This document shows positions 38,034 to 47,181 of a stretch of 64,000 bases of DNA, piece after piece (within the stretch, counting starts at the first letter, position 1; every line of letters starts with the position of its first letter). Location of the stretch: assembly GCF_031085375.1 (NCBI RefSeq), contig NZ_JAVCWF010000001.1:1302001-1366000 (forward strand), written 5' to 3'. The DNA comes from Lactiplantibacillus brownii (GTDB taxonomy: Bacteria; Bacillota; Bacilli; Lactobacillales; Lactobacillaceae). The notes under the pieces are model-generated. The model was not told the DNA's origin and did not search any database. It saw nothing but the letters and a program-made list of their open reading frames with translations. Position numbers and translations under genes: made by a program.

Positions 38034-38228
38034 ATGCCAAAACAAAAGACAAACCGCGCTGCTGCTAAGCGTTTCAAAGTAACCGCTAAAGGTAAGATTA
38101 AGAGCGCCAACGCTTTCACCAGTCATCGTTTCCATGGTAAGACTAAGAAACAACGTCGCCAATTACGTGGTACGGCTGTAATTGAAAAGCCAATGGTCAA
38201 AACATATCACAAGTTATTACAAAAATAA
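38034..38228 (+). CDS. rpmI: Ribosomal protein L35 (bL35)
   Basis: 64 residues, very basic, with the family start [16 protein letters not shown] and [14 protein letters not shown] in the middle. It is a part of the large ribosomal subunit. The start is the ATG at 38034 after AGGAGG; an in-frame TTG lies 6 bases earlier. It stands between infC and rplT, 21 bases after infC. Confidence 0.97.
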   Translation: MPKQKTNRAAAKRFKVTAKGKIKSANAFTSHRFHGKTKKQRRQLRGTAVIEKPMVKTYHKLLQK

Positions 38229-38263
38229 TTAACACGTTTTAGTTAAATCTAGGAGGAAATAAG

Positions 38264-38623
38264 ATGGCTCGAGTAAAAGGTGGAACTGTAACACGCAAAC
38301 GTCGTAAGCGCGTTTTAAAATTAGCTAAAGGTTATCGTGGTGCTAAGCATATCCAATTTAAGGTAGCTAAGGACCAAGTAATGAAGTCATACGAATACGC
38401 ATTCCGCGATCGTAAGAAGCGTAAGAGTGACTTCCGTCGTCTTTGGATTGCCCGGATCAACGCGGCAGCCCGGATGAGCGACATCAGCTACAGTCAATTA
38501 ATGCATGGTTTGAAGCTTGCTAACATCGATATGAACCGTAAGATGTTGGCTGACTTAGCTGTTAACGATGCTGATGCTTTCAAGGCATTGGTTGAAGAAG
38601 CTAAGAAAGCTCTTGCAGCTTAA
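38264..38623 (+). CDS. rplT: Ribosomal protein L20 (bL20)
   Basis: 119 residues with the L20 start [25 protein letters not shown], a long basic extension that enters the 23S core, and a globular C-terminal domain (about 60-119, [19 protein letters not shown]). It binds 23S rRNA early in assembly and, in Bacillus, the mRNA leader of its own operon; the leader upstream of infC fits that. AGGAGG precedes the ATG. A terminator follows. Confidence 0.98.
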   Translation: MARVKGGTVTRKRRKRVLKLAKGYRGAKHIQFKVAKDQVMKSYEYAFRDRKKRKSDFRRLWIARINAAARMSDISYSQLMHGLKLANIDMNRKMLADLAVNDADAFKALVEEAKKALAA

Positions 38624-38652
38624 TTAGAATTTAAACTTATCTTGATAGGAAA

Positions 38653-38684
38653 TGGACGTCATCTTTTGGTGACGTCTTTTTTTT
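38653..38684 (+). terminator. Terminator of infC-rpmI-rplT
   Basis: GACGTCA and TGACGTC pair around TCTTTTGG and are followed by eight T residues. Confidence 0.88.
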
Positions 38685-38690
38685 GACAAC

Positions 38691-38727
38691 AAAAAACGCG
38701 CTAGTCGATTAAGACTGCGCGTTTTAA
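38691..38727 (-). terminator. Terminator of the glycosyltransferase pair (minus strand)
   Basis: AAAACGCGC-AGTC and GACT-GCGCGTTTT form the stem, ending in T residues on the minus strand, right after the glycosyltransferase stop. Confidence 0.8.
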
Positions 38728-38729
38728 AA

Positions 38730-40040
38730 TTAACTTGGTGAATCGGTGTGCTTGCGGACTGGACTGACCCAAGTGCCACTGCCGTAACCCATAATTGTTT
38801 TAATGGCAGGGATTAATGTCATGACCAATGCTAGGGCGTTGACTTGCCAATAGACCAACATGTAAAGTGGCATGAAGATCAAATATTTAAGCTTACGTCC
38901 GCGGTCATCGACGATCAGTGCTGAAAGTAGTTGAAGCAAGCCAGCAAACATTTCGAAGGTGACGAAGATAAAGGCCATACAGAACATGTGGTAGAGTCTT
39001 TCGTAGTTGCCGGTAAAAATGAAAGTAATGAACGAAAGCACAAAGAGTAGCGTTGAAACAAAGAAGAATAAGGACCAGATAATACTCAAGGTTTGATCAG
39101 TGATGAAGGCCATTTGTTTTAAGTAACGCAATGGGTGACGCATCACACGGCCAAAGTTAGTGAGTAAAACTTCGGTGCCACCTTTAGCCCAACGTTTTCG
39201 TTGATGGTAGAGTGCTTTTAAGGATTCTGGGACGTTCATGTAAAATAGAATGTCGGGTGAAAAGACGGTCGTCCAACCATTGAGTTGGTGATCCCAAGCG
39301 ATGCTAATATCTTCGGTGGCACGATCTTGACGGAATAACCCAACATCAATCAAGGCATCTCGGCGATACATCGTATTAGCACCACTATAAGCGTACATAT
39401 TTCCTAGGGCACTGACTTGGCTACGCTTGATGACCCCAACGATACTAGAAAACTCAACCGTTTGTGACTTTGCAATCAATTTACTACGGTTCTGCACATC
39501 CATGTTGGCCGTGACGGCAGCAATGTTTTTGTGCTCTTCACCAACAAAGTAATTCATGTATTTCCATAACGCATCAGGTTCAGGAATTGAATCCGCGTCA
39601 TTACTCAAAATGAAGTCACCCTTAGCAAAACTAACCCCAACATTAAAGGCATGGGCTTTACCTTGGTTCTTTTCAATCGTGATGACCCGTAAGTTATGAT
39701 ATTTCTTTTGTAACTCAGCCAAAATTTGTGGCGTCTCATCCGTGGAACCATCGTCTGTGACTAAAATTTCAAAGTTGTCATAGTTCAAGCTCGTCATTAA
39801 ATAGTCGATCGTATGGGCAATCATGACTTCTTCGTTATGAGCAGGAATCATGATCGTGATGAAAGGCTGATTCTTGGGCGCTAAATAGGTGAACTCGGTG
39901 TGGCGATGGCGGTAAACAGTTTGGTAGCAGATGACACCCATAAACCACGCAAAAGCGCCTAAGATTGGATAGGAGACTAATAGGAGCAGGACGAAATTCC
40001 AAATACTTTCAAAAGGCTTTAAAGTTTGTAAGATTTCCAT
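38730..40040 (-). CDS. Family 2 glycosyltransferase, PgaC/IcaA-like processive polysaccharide synthase
   Basis: This 436-residue membrane enzyme has one or two N-terminal helices (about 15-40), a cytoplasmic GT-2 domain, and at least three C-terminal helices (from about 310). Processive GT-2 motifs are all present: VTDDGSTDE (95-102), SNDADSIP (147-153), TEDISIAWD (242-250) with the catalytic Asp, and QRKRW (280-284). Enzymes like this make poly-beta-1,6-N-acetylglucosamine or hyaluronan-like chains; the product cannot be read from sequence. It lies 3 bases after its small membrane partner, so they form an operon. No deacetylase or export gene is nearby. Confidence 0.88.
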   Translation of the reverse strand: MEILQTLKPFESIWNFVLLLLVSYPILGAFAWFMGVICYQTVYRHRHTEFTYLAPKNQPFITIMIPAHNEEVMIAHTIDYLMTSLNYDNFEILVTDDGSTDETPQILAELQKKYHNLRVITIEKNQGKAHAFNVGVSFAKGDFILSNDADSIPEPDALWKYMNYFVGEEHKNIAAVTANMDVQNRSKLIAKSQTVEFSSIVGVIKRSQVSALGNMYAYSGANTMYRRDALIDVGLFRQDRATEDISIAWDHQLNGWTTVFSPDILFYMNVPESLKALYHQRKRWAKGGTEVLLTNFGRVMRHPLRYLKQMAFITDQTLSIIWSLFFFVSTLLFVLSFITFIFTGNYERLYHMFCMAFIFVTFEMFAGLLQLLSALIVDDRGRKLKYLIFMPLYMLVYWQVNALALVMTLIPAIKTIMGYGSGTWVSPVRKHTDSPS

Positions 40041-40043
40041 GAC

Positions 40044-40553
40044 TTATTTTTCGGCCTCCTTGTATAGCTTGTGAATTTCGTTAACTTCCAGATTTTGCTC
40101 AGGTTTAACGTGATAACTACGGACGTTTTCTCGAAAGTCTTTATTGCCAAAACGGGCAGTGTAAAATGTCTCCAAGTGTTGTTTGCGAGCTAATAGTTGT
40201 GACTCATCATATTGGATGGTTTTCTCAACATGTTGCTTGACGCGGTGATTATTGTGAATCGTTGAAATAATGACAATTATCGCTAAGATAATGAAAGCAA
40301 TGATAAAGAATCGGTCAAAAAAGTAGAATAGGGTGCGACCTTCTTCATATCGCCAAGCATGTAAGAAATGCTCATTGTTGATCAGCAGCGTGGACGAAAT
40401 GGTCCAGTAGACCGGAATCGCCACACAGATCCAAAAGACGATGGCCATTAAGGTTTGCCAAATTTTAGTCCACCAATGACCTTTGCTGAAGAAATCATCA
40501 GTCACAACCTTAGCCATGACCGTTTCTTTTTCAACAGGTGTTTTTTCCGTCAT
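40044..40553 (-). CDS. Two-helix membrane protein, PgaD-like partner of the glycosyltransferase
   Basis: 169 residues with two membrane segments, about 31-57 (QTLMAIVFWICVAIPVYW) and 78-97 (RFFIIAFIILAIIVIISTI), and a charged cytoplasmic tail with helical spacing. Size, topology and position directly before a PgaC-like synthase fit a PgaD/IcaD-type activating subunit; in PgaD this partner stabilises the synthase and helps respond to c-di-GMP. There is no strong motif, so the link is from context. GGAGG precedes the ATG on the minus strand. Confidence 0.7.
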   Translation of the reverse strand: MTEKTPVEKETVMAKVVTDDFFSKGHWWTKIWQTLMAIVFWICVAIPVYWTISSTLLINNEHFLHAWRYEEGRTLFYFFDRFFIIAFIILAIIVIISTIHNNHRVKQHVEKTIQYDESQLLARKQHLETFYTARFGNKDFRENVRSYHVKPEQNLEVNEIHKLYKEAEK

Positions 40554-40927
40554 TGTAAAATTCCTCCTTAATTATAATGAGATTTATTTTTACAGCTTCA
40601 ATATACGCTTTCAGTAAATGATTGTGAACTAGTCATCAATCGATCAAAAGGTAGAGGCCTCAAAATGATGGGATAGCCTTAATTAGAAGAGTGATTACCT
40701 AGTGACCGCTGACAAAAATCAGGGATTAATATAACGGTTTGATTAATAAAAGTTGCACATTCTTTTAAAAGCATCTATTATTAAAAGATAACTGAATTTA
40801 TCGGGAGCACTTGTCACCACTGATGCTCAAGCACCGCTATTAAAAGGGTGCGAGTGTATGATAAAATAGGCAAGTGAGGTCTGACAAAATGTCAGTACCA
40901 ATGACAGTAGAAGCGAAGGGGAAAACG
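40554..40927. other. Divergent intergenic region with two hairpins
   Basis: The 374 bases between the minus-strand glycosyltransferase pair and yqeG hold no gene. Two adjacent small stems lie just upstream of yqeG: GAGCA...TGCTC (40805-40829) and GCACC...GGTGC (40831-40851). A GATAAAAT sequence near 40860-40867 may be a -10 box. The rest is AT-rich and unremarkable. Confidence 0.4.
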
Positions 40928-41455
40928 ATGATAAACCAATTCAAACCAACTTGGATGATACCAGCAATCTATAACATTACCGCCACACAACTCCGTGAAA
41001 AGGGCATAAAGGCCGTGTTTGCCGATCTCGACAATACACTGATTGCCTGGGATAATCCAGATGGTACCCCGGAACTGAAAAAGTGGATGCATGGGTTACA
41101 AGATGCCGGCATTCCACTAGTTGTCGTTTCAAATAACTCAGAAAAACGGATTGCCAAGGCACTAACTGCCTTAGGACTACCATTTGTTTCACGTGCTTTG
41201 AAGCCATTACCATTTGGTATTCAAAAAGCGCGACACAATCTTGGGTTACGGAAAAATGAAGTCATCATGGTTGGTGATCAATATATCACCGATATGTGGG
41301 CAGCCCACACGGCTGGGGTTCAAAGTGTCTTGGTCAAACCATTGGTGAAAACTGACGCTTGGAATACGCGTATCAACCGGTTCTTTGAACGGTTTATTAA
41401 AGTTCAGTTAGCCCATCGTTATCCAGAAAAGCATTTTCAGGAGGAACTTAAATAG
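40928..41455 (+). CDS. yqeG: YqeG family HAD-IIIA phosphatase
   Basis: About 175 residues. The HAD motif I is FADLDNTLI (D33, D35), VVSNNSEKR is motif II, and MVGDQYITDMWAA is motif IV. The family is related to mitochondrial PTPMT/Gep4 phosphatidylglycerophosphate phosphatases, but bacterial YqeG function is not settled. I choose the ATG at 40928 (MINQFKPTWM), with AAGGGGAAA ahead; the family begins this way and the longer reading adds an unlikely leader. Its stop overlaps the yqeH start by one base. Confidence 0.9.
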   Translation: MINQFKPTWMIPAIYNITATQLREKGIKAVFADLDNTLIAWDNPDGTPELKKWMHGLQDAGIPLVVVSNNSEKRIAKALTALGLPFVSRALKPLPFGIQKARHNLGLRKNEVIMVGDQYITDMWAAHTAGVQSVLVKPLVKTDAWNTRINRFFERFIKVQLAHRYPEKHFQEELK

Positions 41456-42591
41456 TGAGTGAAACAACTCAAGAAACTTTATATTGTATTGGTTGTGGGG
41501 CCGCGATTCAAACGACGGACCCTGAAGCAGCAGGATATACGCCTGCGTCAGCCCTAAAGAAATCGTTGGCGAACGACGCGCAAGACCTTTATTGCCAACG
41601 TTGTTTTCGGTTACGCCATTACAACGAAATCGTCCCAGTTGCGCTTAGTGATGACGATTTCCGGCATTTGTTGGCAACGATTCGTGAAGCCAATGCGTTA
41701 GTGGTCTATGTCGTGGATATTTTTGATTTGAATGGCAGTATTATTCCAGGCTTACAACGGTTCGTTGGCGATAATCCAGTCTTGTTAGTCGGGAACAAAG
41801 AAGATGTTTTACCACGTCAATTACGGCGGACGAAGCTACGCGAATGGATGAATCAACAAGTTCGTGCCCAAGGCATCAAGCCAGTTGATGTGGCCTTGAC
41901 CAGTGCCAAAAAGGGCCATGCGATTGACGACCTATTAGCATTGATTGAAAAATATCGGCGTGGTCGCGACGTCTATGTCGTAGGCGTGACCAATGTGGGT
42001 AAGTCGACGTTGATCAACCGGATCATTGCCAATAACACTGGCTTAAAAGATCTGATCACGACATCTCGATTCCCAGGAACCACGTTGGATAAGATTGAAA
42101 TTCCACTGGAAGACGGCCATAAGATGGTTGACACCCCCGGAATCATTCATCCAGAACAGATGGCCCATGTTTTGAGTGGCGACGATTTAAAACTCGTTTC
42201 ACCACAAAAAGAAATTCGGCCCAAGGCTTATCAACTGGGCAACGGTCAGACCTTGTTCCTTGGTGGGGTCGCACGCTTGGACATTGTCGATACGGTTAAA
42301 CCAGCCGGTATTGTTTATGCAGATAACAATTTAACCTTACATCGAACGCGCACTGAAAATGCCGAAAACTTCTATACGAAGCACGTCGGTGAGTTGATCA
42401 CACCACCAACCGGTGATGCTATCGCTGATTTTCCACCGTTAGTTCGACACGAATTCAAAACAACTGAGATTAGTGATGTGGTTTTTGAAGGTTTGGGTTG
42501 GGTGACGGTACCAGCTGATACCCGCGTTGCGGGTTGGGCACCAAAAGGCGTGGATGTGTTAACACGTCCAGCCATGATTAATAAGAACTAG
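41455..42591 (+). CDS. yqeH: Circularly permuted GTPase YqeH
   Basis: 378 residues. A zinc finger opens the chain (C11, C14, C47, C50 in YCIGCG and YCQRCF). The GTPase motifs come in permuted order: NKED (G4), SAKKG (G5), GVTNVGKST (G1), FPGTT (G2), DTPG (G3). A C-terminal RNA-binding domain follows. YqeH is needed for assembly of the 30S subunit. The start is GTG at 41455, overlapping the yqeG stop (TAG-TG), with CAGGAGG upstream. It is coupled to yqeG and followed by yhbY. Confidence 0.95.
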   Translation: MSETTQETLYCIGCGAAIQTTDPEAAGYTPASALKKSLANDAQDLYCQRCFRLRHYNEIVPVALSDDDFRHLLATIREANALVVYVVDIFDLNGSIIPGLQRFVGDNPVLLVGNKEDVLPRQLRRTKLREWMNQQVRAQGIKPVDVALTSAKKGHAIDDLLALIEKYRRGRDVYVVGVTNVGKSTLINRIIANNTGLKDLITTSRFPGTTLDKIEIPLEDGHKMVDTPGIIHPEQMAHVLSGDDLKLVSPQKEIRPKAYQLGNGQTLFLGGVARLDIVDTVKPAGIVYADNNLTLHRTRTENAENFYTKHVGELITPPTGDAIADFPPLVRHEFKTTEISDVVFEGLGWVTVPADTRVAGWAPKGVDVLTRPAMINKN

Positions 42592-42600
42592 GAGAATTTA

Positions 42601-42915
42601 ATGGAAAACTTACGAGGAAAACAAAAACGTTATTTACGGAGTCAGGCCCATCATTTACGCCCATTATTTGCGGTTGGTAAAAATGGTTTGACTGATGAAT
42701 GGCTCGAACAATTAGTGGGAGCCTTGGATAAACGCGAATTGATCAAAGTGAACATTTTGCAAAATTCAGAAGTAACATTAGCTGAAGTCCAGGCAGCCAT
42801 TGAAGCTAAGACTGCGATCACGGTCGTTCAAACCATTGGTCGTGTCTTAGTCTTATACTTGCCATCAGCGCATGCAGAGAACCAAAAACTCTCATTAGAA
42901 GTCGCAAGGATCTAG
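42601..42915 (+). CDS. yhbY: YhbY family RNA-binding protein (CRM domain)
   Basis: 104 residues forming one CRM domain: LRGKQKRYLRSQAHHLRP at the start, the GxxG-like VGKNGLTDEW loop, and IGRVLVLYLPS near the end. Members associate with pre-50S particles. Between yqeH and nadD it keeps the standard Firmicute order, although aroE, present between yqeH and yhbY in Bacillus, is missing. AGGAG precedes the ATG. Confidence 0.94.
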   Translation: MENLRGKQKRYLRSQAHHLRPLFAVGKNGLTDEWLEQLVGALDKRELIKVNILQNSEVTLAEVQAAIEAKTAITVVQTIGRVLVLYLPSAHAENQKLSLEVARI

Positions 42916-42928
42916 GGAGGAATTTTTA

Positions 42929-43570
42929 GTGAAGACGGTTAGTCAAACTGCAACGAAAGTTATGGCGGAAGTCGTAACTGATTTGCCACATCGTCGGGTT
43001 GGCATCCTTGGTGGGACGTTCAATCCGCCACACTTGGGTCATTTGATTATGGCCGAACAAGTTGGTGATCAACTGGGGTTGGATGAAGTTCGGTTTATGC
43101 CGGATGCTCAGCCACCGCATGTCGATGAAAAAAAGACGCTGCCAGCTAAAGATCGTGCCAACATGGTCCAACGCGCGATTGCGGACAATCCGTTATTCAA
43201 ACTAGAAACGGCCGAACTAAAACGTGGCGGTAAAAGTTATACTTATGATACGATGAAGGTGTTGAAGGCCCAGCATCCCGAAACGCAGTACTATTTGATT
43301 ATTGGTGGCGACATGGTGGATTATTTGCACACTTGGAACCACATTGATGATTTAATTAAACTAGTCACGTTTGTTGGGATTAAACGGACCGGATACCCCA
43401 CGACGAGTCGTTACCCAGTGATTTGGGTCGATGCGCCACTGATTGATATTAGTTCAACTAAGATCCGTCACAAAGTGAACCAAGGCCATACGATCCGTTA
43501 TCTCGTTCCAGATGCTGTGGCTGATTATATTAAGGAGCATCACTTATATGAAACCAAGCCAACCAATTGA
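42929..43570 (+). CDS. nadD: Nicotinate-nucleotide adenylyltransferase NadD
   Basis: 213 residues. It joins NaMN and ATP to deamido-NAD, a step of NAD synthesis. The nucleotidyltransferase motif GGTFNPPHLGH lies at 28-38 and ISSTKIR near 172-178. The first 20 residues before RRVGILGG are longer than usual, and the start is GTG after GGGAGGAA. The 3' end overlaps yqeK by 23 bases, so translation is coupled. Confidence 0.95.
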   Translation: MKTVSQTATKVMAEVVTDLPHRRVGILGGTFNPPHLGHLIMAEQVGDQLGLDEVRFMPDAQPPHVDEKKTLPAKDRANMVQRAIADNPLFKLETAELKRGGKSYTYDTMKVLKAQHPETQYYLIIGGDMVDYLHTWNHIDDLIKLVTFVGIKRTGYPTTSRYPVIWVDAPLIDISSTKIRHKVNQGHTIRYLVPDAVADYIKEHHLYETKPTN

Positions 43571-44168
43571 ATTTACTGAAAATATCGTGCCCTATACGCA
43601 GGCTGAGTTGGCGGCTAAAGTTGCCGAAAAGCTGACTGACAGTCGGTACCAACATTGTTTGCGCGTTGAACAGACGAGTCGACAGCTGGCCGTTGCTAAT
43701 GGTGTTGATCCTGAATTAGCGGCAATCGCCGGTCTGTTGCATGATTATGCGAAGCAACGTTCAGATGCCACGTTTATTGAGCTAATCAAAACACGTGGAT
43801 TAGATCCCGCTTTGCTGAATTATGGTAATGGTGTTTGGCACGGAGTGGTTGGTGCCGAATTGATCAAGGATGAGTTGCACATTTATAATGAAGATATTTT
43901 AAATGCGGTGCGCTTGCATACGGTTGGCGCACCATATATGCCTAAATTGGCACAAATCGTGTTTATGGCTGACTTTATCGAACCTCAACGTGATTTTCCT
44001 GGTGTTGACGATGCCCGAGCCGCGACCAAAAAGTCGTTGGCAGCGGGAGTTCGCTACCAGATCCAACATACGCTGAGCTACCTCGTGAGTCAGGGCGCAC
44101 CAGTTTATCCCCAAACCTTAGCAACTTATAATGCGTGGGTCGGTGGGATTGGCACGATAACTAAATAA
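43548..44168 (+). CDS. yqeK: HD-domain diadenosine tetraphosphatase YqeK
   Basis: About 206 residues. The HD signature is AGLLHDYAKQ (about 58-67), with HCLRVEQTS before it and VRLHTVGAP plus MADFIEPQRDF after it. YqeK-type enzymes hydrolyse Ap4A symmetrically to ADP. I place the start at 43548 (MKPSQPIEF), with AAGGAG ahead; this lies inside nadD and in another frame. It is followed by rsfS as usual. Confidence 0.93.
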   Translation: MKPSQPIEFTENIVPYTQAELAAKVAEKLTDSRYQHCLRVEQTSRQLAVANGVDPELAAIAGLLHDYAKQRSDATFIELIKTRGLDPALLNYGNGVWHGVVGAELIKDELHIYNEDILNAVRLHTVGAPYMPKLAQIVFMADFIEPQRDFPGVDDARAATKKSLAAGVRYQIQHTLSYLVSQGAPVYPQTLATYNAWVGGIGTITK

Positions 44169-44189
44169 TGGACTTAAAGGGAGAATGAC

Positions 44190-44546
44190 ATGGATAGCAA
44201 AGAATTATTACAATTAACGGTCAAAGCCGCGGATGATAAGCGTGCTGAAGATATCGTTGCTTTAGATGTTGAACAAGTGAGTTTGATGGCAGATTATTTC
44301 GTCATTGTATCTGCAGATTCCAGACGCCAAGTCCAAGCTATCGCGGATAGTGTCGTAGATTTCATTCGCCAAGCAGGCTCTGACGTGAAGAGCGTTGAAG
44401 GTCGGACTGCAGGTGAATGGGTCTTGATCGACGCCGGTGACGTGATCGTTCACGTTTTCCAAAAGGACGCGCGTCAACATTATAACTTGGAAAAATTATG
44501 GTCAGATGCGCCGCTAGTCGACGTTGATCAATGGGTAAACGCATGA
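44190..44546 (+). CDS. rsfS: Ribosomal silencing factor RsfS
   Basis: 118 residues of the Iojap/RsfS family, which binds L14 and blocks subunit joining in starved cells. Seen are ADYFVIVSADSRRQVQAIAD and VEGRTAGEWVLIDAGDVIVHVF, followed by YNLEKLW, all family marks. AAAGGGAGA precedes the ATG. The end overlaps yqeM by 16 bases. Confidence 0.96.
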   Translation: MDSKELLQLTVKAADDKRAEDIVALDVEQVSLMADYFVIVSADSRRQVQAIADSVVDFIRQAGSDVKSVEGRTAGEWVLIDAGDVIVHVFQKDARQHYNLEKLWSDAPLVDVDQWVNA

Positions 44547-45280
44547 TCTACCAGACGTTTGCCGAACTTTACGACGAACTCTTCGATCCAGCCATGTACC
44601 AGCAATGGCTGGATTTTGTGCGTCGTGAATTACCAGATCAAACAGGCGAGGTCTTGGAACTCGCTTGTGGCACCGGTCGATTAGCCGTTTTATTAGCGCA
44701 GGCTGGCTATCATGTGACCGGTTTGGACTTATCAGACAACATGCTGGCCTTGGCACAGCAACATGCTGAAACCGCCAACGTTTCATTGCCATTAGTTGCG
44801 GGTAATATGCTTGATCTTAGTGAAATTGGGACGTATGCCGCGGTGACTTGTTTTGCTGATTCCTTCTGTTATTTAAAGAATCTGCAACAAGTTCAGACGG
44901 CGTTTACCCAAGTTGCGGCGCATTTAACGTCAGACGGACAATTTTTATTCGATGTGATCACCCCATATCAAACGGATGACGTCTATCCTGGGTATATGTA
45001 CAACTATCGTGATGAAGAACGGGCGTTTATGTGGACCAGTTATGCGAGTGAGACCACGCCACACAGTGCGGAACATGATTTAAGCTTTTTTATCTGGAAT
45101 GGTGAAAAGCAAGCCTTTGATGAAGTGAGTGAATTGCACCAAGAACGGACGTATGTTTTACGTGACTATCAACAAGCCTTAGCTGCCGCTGGGTTTAGTC
45201 AGGTGACGGTTACCGCAGACTTCGGTCGGCAGACACCAACTGAAAAAACAACGCGTTGGTTCTTTAGGTGCCAAAAGTAG
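44531..45280 (+). CDS. yqeM: Class I SAM-dependent methyltransferase YqeM
   Basis: 249 residues with a Rossmann methyltransferase fold: YDELFD near the start, motif I LELACGTGRLAVLL, VTGLDLSDNML as the acidic end of beta-2, and FLFDVITPYQ. Its position after rsfS is standard, but the substrate of YqeM is unknown. Two starts are possible, 44531 and 44543 (MIYQTFAELYDE, closer to family starts); neither has a strong ribosome site, and coupling to rsfS is likely. Confidence 0.88.
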   Translation: MGKRMIYQTFAELYDELFDPAMYQQWLDFVRRELPDQTGEVLELACGTGRLAVLLAQAGYHVTGLDLSDNMLALAQQHAETANVSLPLVAGNMLDLSEIGTYAAVTCFADSFCYLKNLQQVQTAFTQVAAHLTSDGQFLFDVITPYQTDDVYPGYMYNYRDEERAFMWTSYASETTPHSAEHDLSFFIWNGEKQAFDEVSELHQERTYVLRDYQQALAAAGFSQVTVTADFGRQTPTEKTTRWFFRCQK

Positions 45281-45290
45281 GTGACTAAGG

Positions 45291-46433
45291 GTGCAAGCTG
45301 TCGGACTTATAACTGAATATAATCCATTGCATAATGGTCATTTATATCATTTACAACAGGCCAAAGCCGTGACTGGGGCCGATTGTAGCGTGGTCGTGAT
45401 GAGCGGTAATTGGTTACAGCGAGGTGAGCCGGCCATTTTAGATAAGTGGACGCGGACACAATTGGCGCTGGCAGCAGGAGTTGATCTGGTGATTGAATTG
45501 CCGGTATTTTATGCCACCCAACCAGCACATTTATTTGCCCGCGGTGGTGTGGAGCTGCTAACGGCATTAGGGTGTCAGTCACTCGTTTTTGGGGCGGAAC
45601 ATCCGGGCCTTGACTTCGAACAGTTATTGACGGCGCTACCGAAAACGCAGGCCGCTTTTAAGCACTACAATGCCACATACGCGACCCAGTTCAACACGGC
45701 CCTGCAAGCGACCACTGGGATGACACTAACGAAAGCTAATGATATGCTGGGCTTCTGCTACTATTTGGCCAATGAACAGTTTGGTCGTCGGTTGCAATTA
45801 GTTCCAATTCAACGTCAAAAAGCGGACCATAGTGAGTCTCAGATTGTCGCAACGAGTCAGTTTGCCAGTGGGACCGCGATTCGAGCTGCAGCGACACAAC
45901 AAGCCTGGTCGCAGATTAAGCCGGTTGTGCCGGCAGCGACGCTTGACCAACTACGGACGCAACGATTACAAACTTGGGCTGATTTTTGGCCTTATTTGCA
46001 TTACCAATTGTTGACGGGCGCGATTGAGCAGACCCATCAGTATGATCAAATGGCTGAGGGCCTTGAATATCGTTTCAAAGAAATGGCACAATCGGCTACC
46101 AGTTTTACGGACTTTATGGCACGGGTGAAGTCTAAACGCTACACCTATACACGGCTACAACGCGTGGCGACTGCTGCACTGTTACAATTAACGAGTGCTG
46201 AAGTTCAAACGGCGCAGGCCCATAATTATGTCCGGGTACTGGGCTTTAATCCTACTGGGCAGGCCTATTTACATCAAATCAAGAAGCAACTTGAATTGCC
46301 CCTTTATACGAAGATTAATAAGGACTTACGACGACATGGTCTAGCACTCGACTATCGGGCTGGCCGAATCTATGGTTTAATTAATGGTCAGTCGCAAGAT
46401 CTTTATCGCCGTCCAATTCAGTTTCTGGGATAA
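45291..46433 (+). CDS. tmcAL: tRNA(Met) cytidine acetate ligase TmcAL
   Basis: 380 residues. The N-terminus GLITEYNPLHNGHLYHL is a nucleotidyltransferase-like motif with the HxGH core. The protein activates acetate with ATP and forms N4-acetylcytidine at the wobble base of elongator tRNA-Met. VVVMSGNWLQRGEPAI and the SGTAIRAA segment are also family marks. The start is GTG at 45291 with AGGTGA upstream. It lies 10 bases after yqeM, likely in the same transcript. Confidence 0.93.
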   Translation: MQAVGLITEYNPLHNGHLYHLQQAKAVTGADCSVVVMSGNWLQRGEPAILDKWTRTQLALAAGVDLVIELPVFYATQPAHLFARGGVELLTALGCQSLVFGAEHPGLDFEQLLTALPKTQAAFKHYNATYATQFNTALQATTGMTLTKANDMLGFCYYLANEQFGRRLQLVPIQRQKADHSESQIVATSQFASGTAIRAAATQQAWSQIKPVVPAATLDQLRTQRLQTWADFWPYLHYQLLTGAIEQTHQYDQMAEGLEYRFKEMAQSATSFTDFMARVKSKRYTYTRLQRVATAALLQLTSAEVQTAQAHNYVRVLGFNPTGQAYLHQIKKQLELPLYTKINKDLRRHGLALDYRAGRIYGLINGQSQDLYRRPIQFLG

Positions 46434-46510
46434 TATCGGTTGACCGTAGCGGGTTTTCTTGGTATGGTGGTGAACAGTGACGGGCATTTTGCCCTGTCAA
46501 GGAAAAAACA

Positions 46511-46539
46511 TTGACAAAGGATTTTTACACAGGTATAAT
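46511..46539 (+). promoter_or_regulatory. Consensus sigma-A promoter of yceD-rpmF
   Basis: A perfect TTGACA (46511-46516) and perfect TATAAT (46534-46539) are separated by 17 bases, 28 bases before the yceD start. Confidence 0.92.
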
Positions 46540-46567
46540 TTATCACGTTGCATTAGGAGGTTTTTAA

Positions 46568-47119
46568 ATGAAATGGTCGTTAGGACAGCTGAAAAGCTAC
46601 CGTGATGAGCCACTTCAGTTTGATGAAGCACTGGACTTAAAACACTCCCTGATGACGCGTTATCCTGAAATTATTGACGTCAAGGCCGTTCAAGCAAAAG
46701 GCTTTGTTAGTTATGATAAGGGTAGCGTGCTAATCTCAGCGAAAGTCGACGCCGACTTAACGTTACCGTCGACCCGTTCGCTGACGCCAGTGGCAACTTC
46801 GCTGGCTTTTCAAATGACAGAATATTATGTGCCCAAGGGAACTGACTTAGCGCAGTTTGATAAGGCGGATACGGTAATCTTTTTACCTGAAGATGATATT
46901 TTGAACTTTGATGTCGCTGTGGAGGATAACATTTTAATTCACATCCCCATGCAGATTCTTTCTGAAGCTGAGCTCAATGGTGAAGAAATGCCCGCCGGAA
47001 AAGGGTGGGAAGTTATCTCTGAAGATGACTTAGCCAAGCAAGCTGAAGAACATAAAACTGTTGATCCGCGTTTAGCTAAATTGAAAAACCTGTTCCCTGA
47101 TCAGGAAGCCAAGGATTAA
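46568..47119 (+). CDS. yceD: YceD family protein (DUF177), ribosome/23S-rRNA linked
   Basis: 183 residues. The family marks are a beta-rich core with DVKAVQAKGFVSYDKGSVLISAKVDA and the acidic VEDNILIHIPM segment, and a C-terminal DPRLAKLKNLF. YceD almost always precedes rpmF, as here, and is linked to 23S rRNA maturation or accumulation. The ATG follows AGGAGG, behind a perfect promoter. It is co-transcribed with rpmF, 62 bases downstream. Confidence 0.92.
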   Translation: MKWSLGQLKSYRDEPLQFDEALDLKHSLMTRYPEIIDVKAVQAKGFVSYDKGSVLISAKVDADLTLPSTRSLTPVATSLAFQMTEYYVPKGTDLAQFDKADTVIFLPEDDILNFDVAVEDNILIHIPMQILSEAELNGEEMPAGKGWEVISEDDLAKQAEEHKTVDPRLAKLKNLFPDQEAKD

Positions 47120-47181
47120 ATTAGCTAGACCTATCAAAAAACATCACATCATGTGAAATTATTTTAAGGAGGTGTTCGTTG

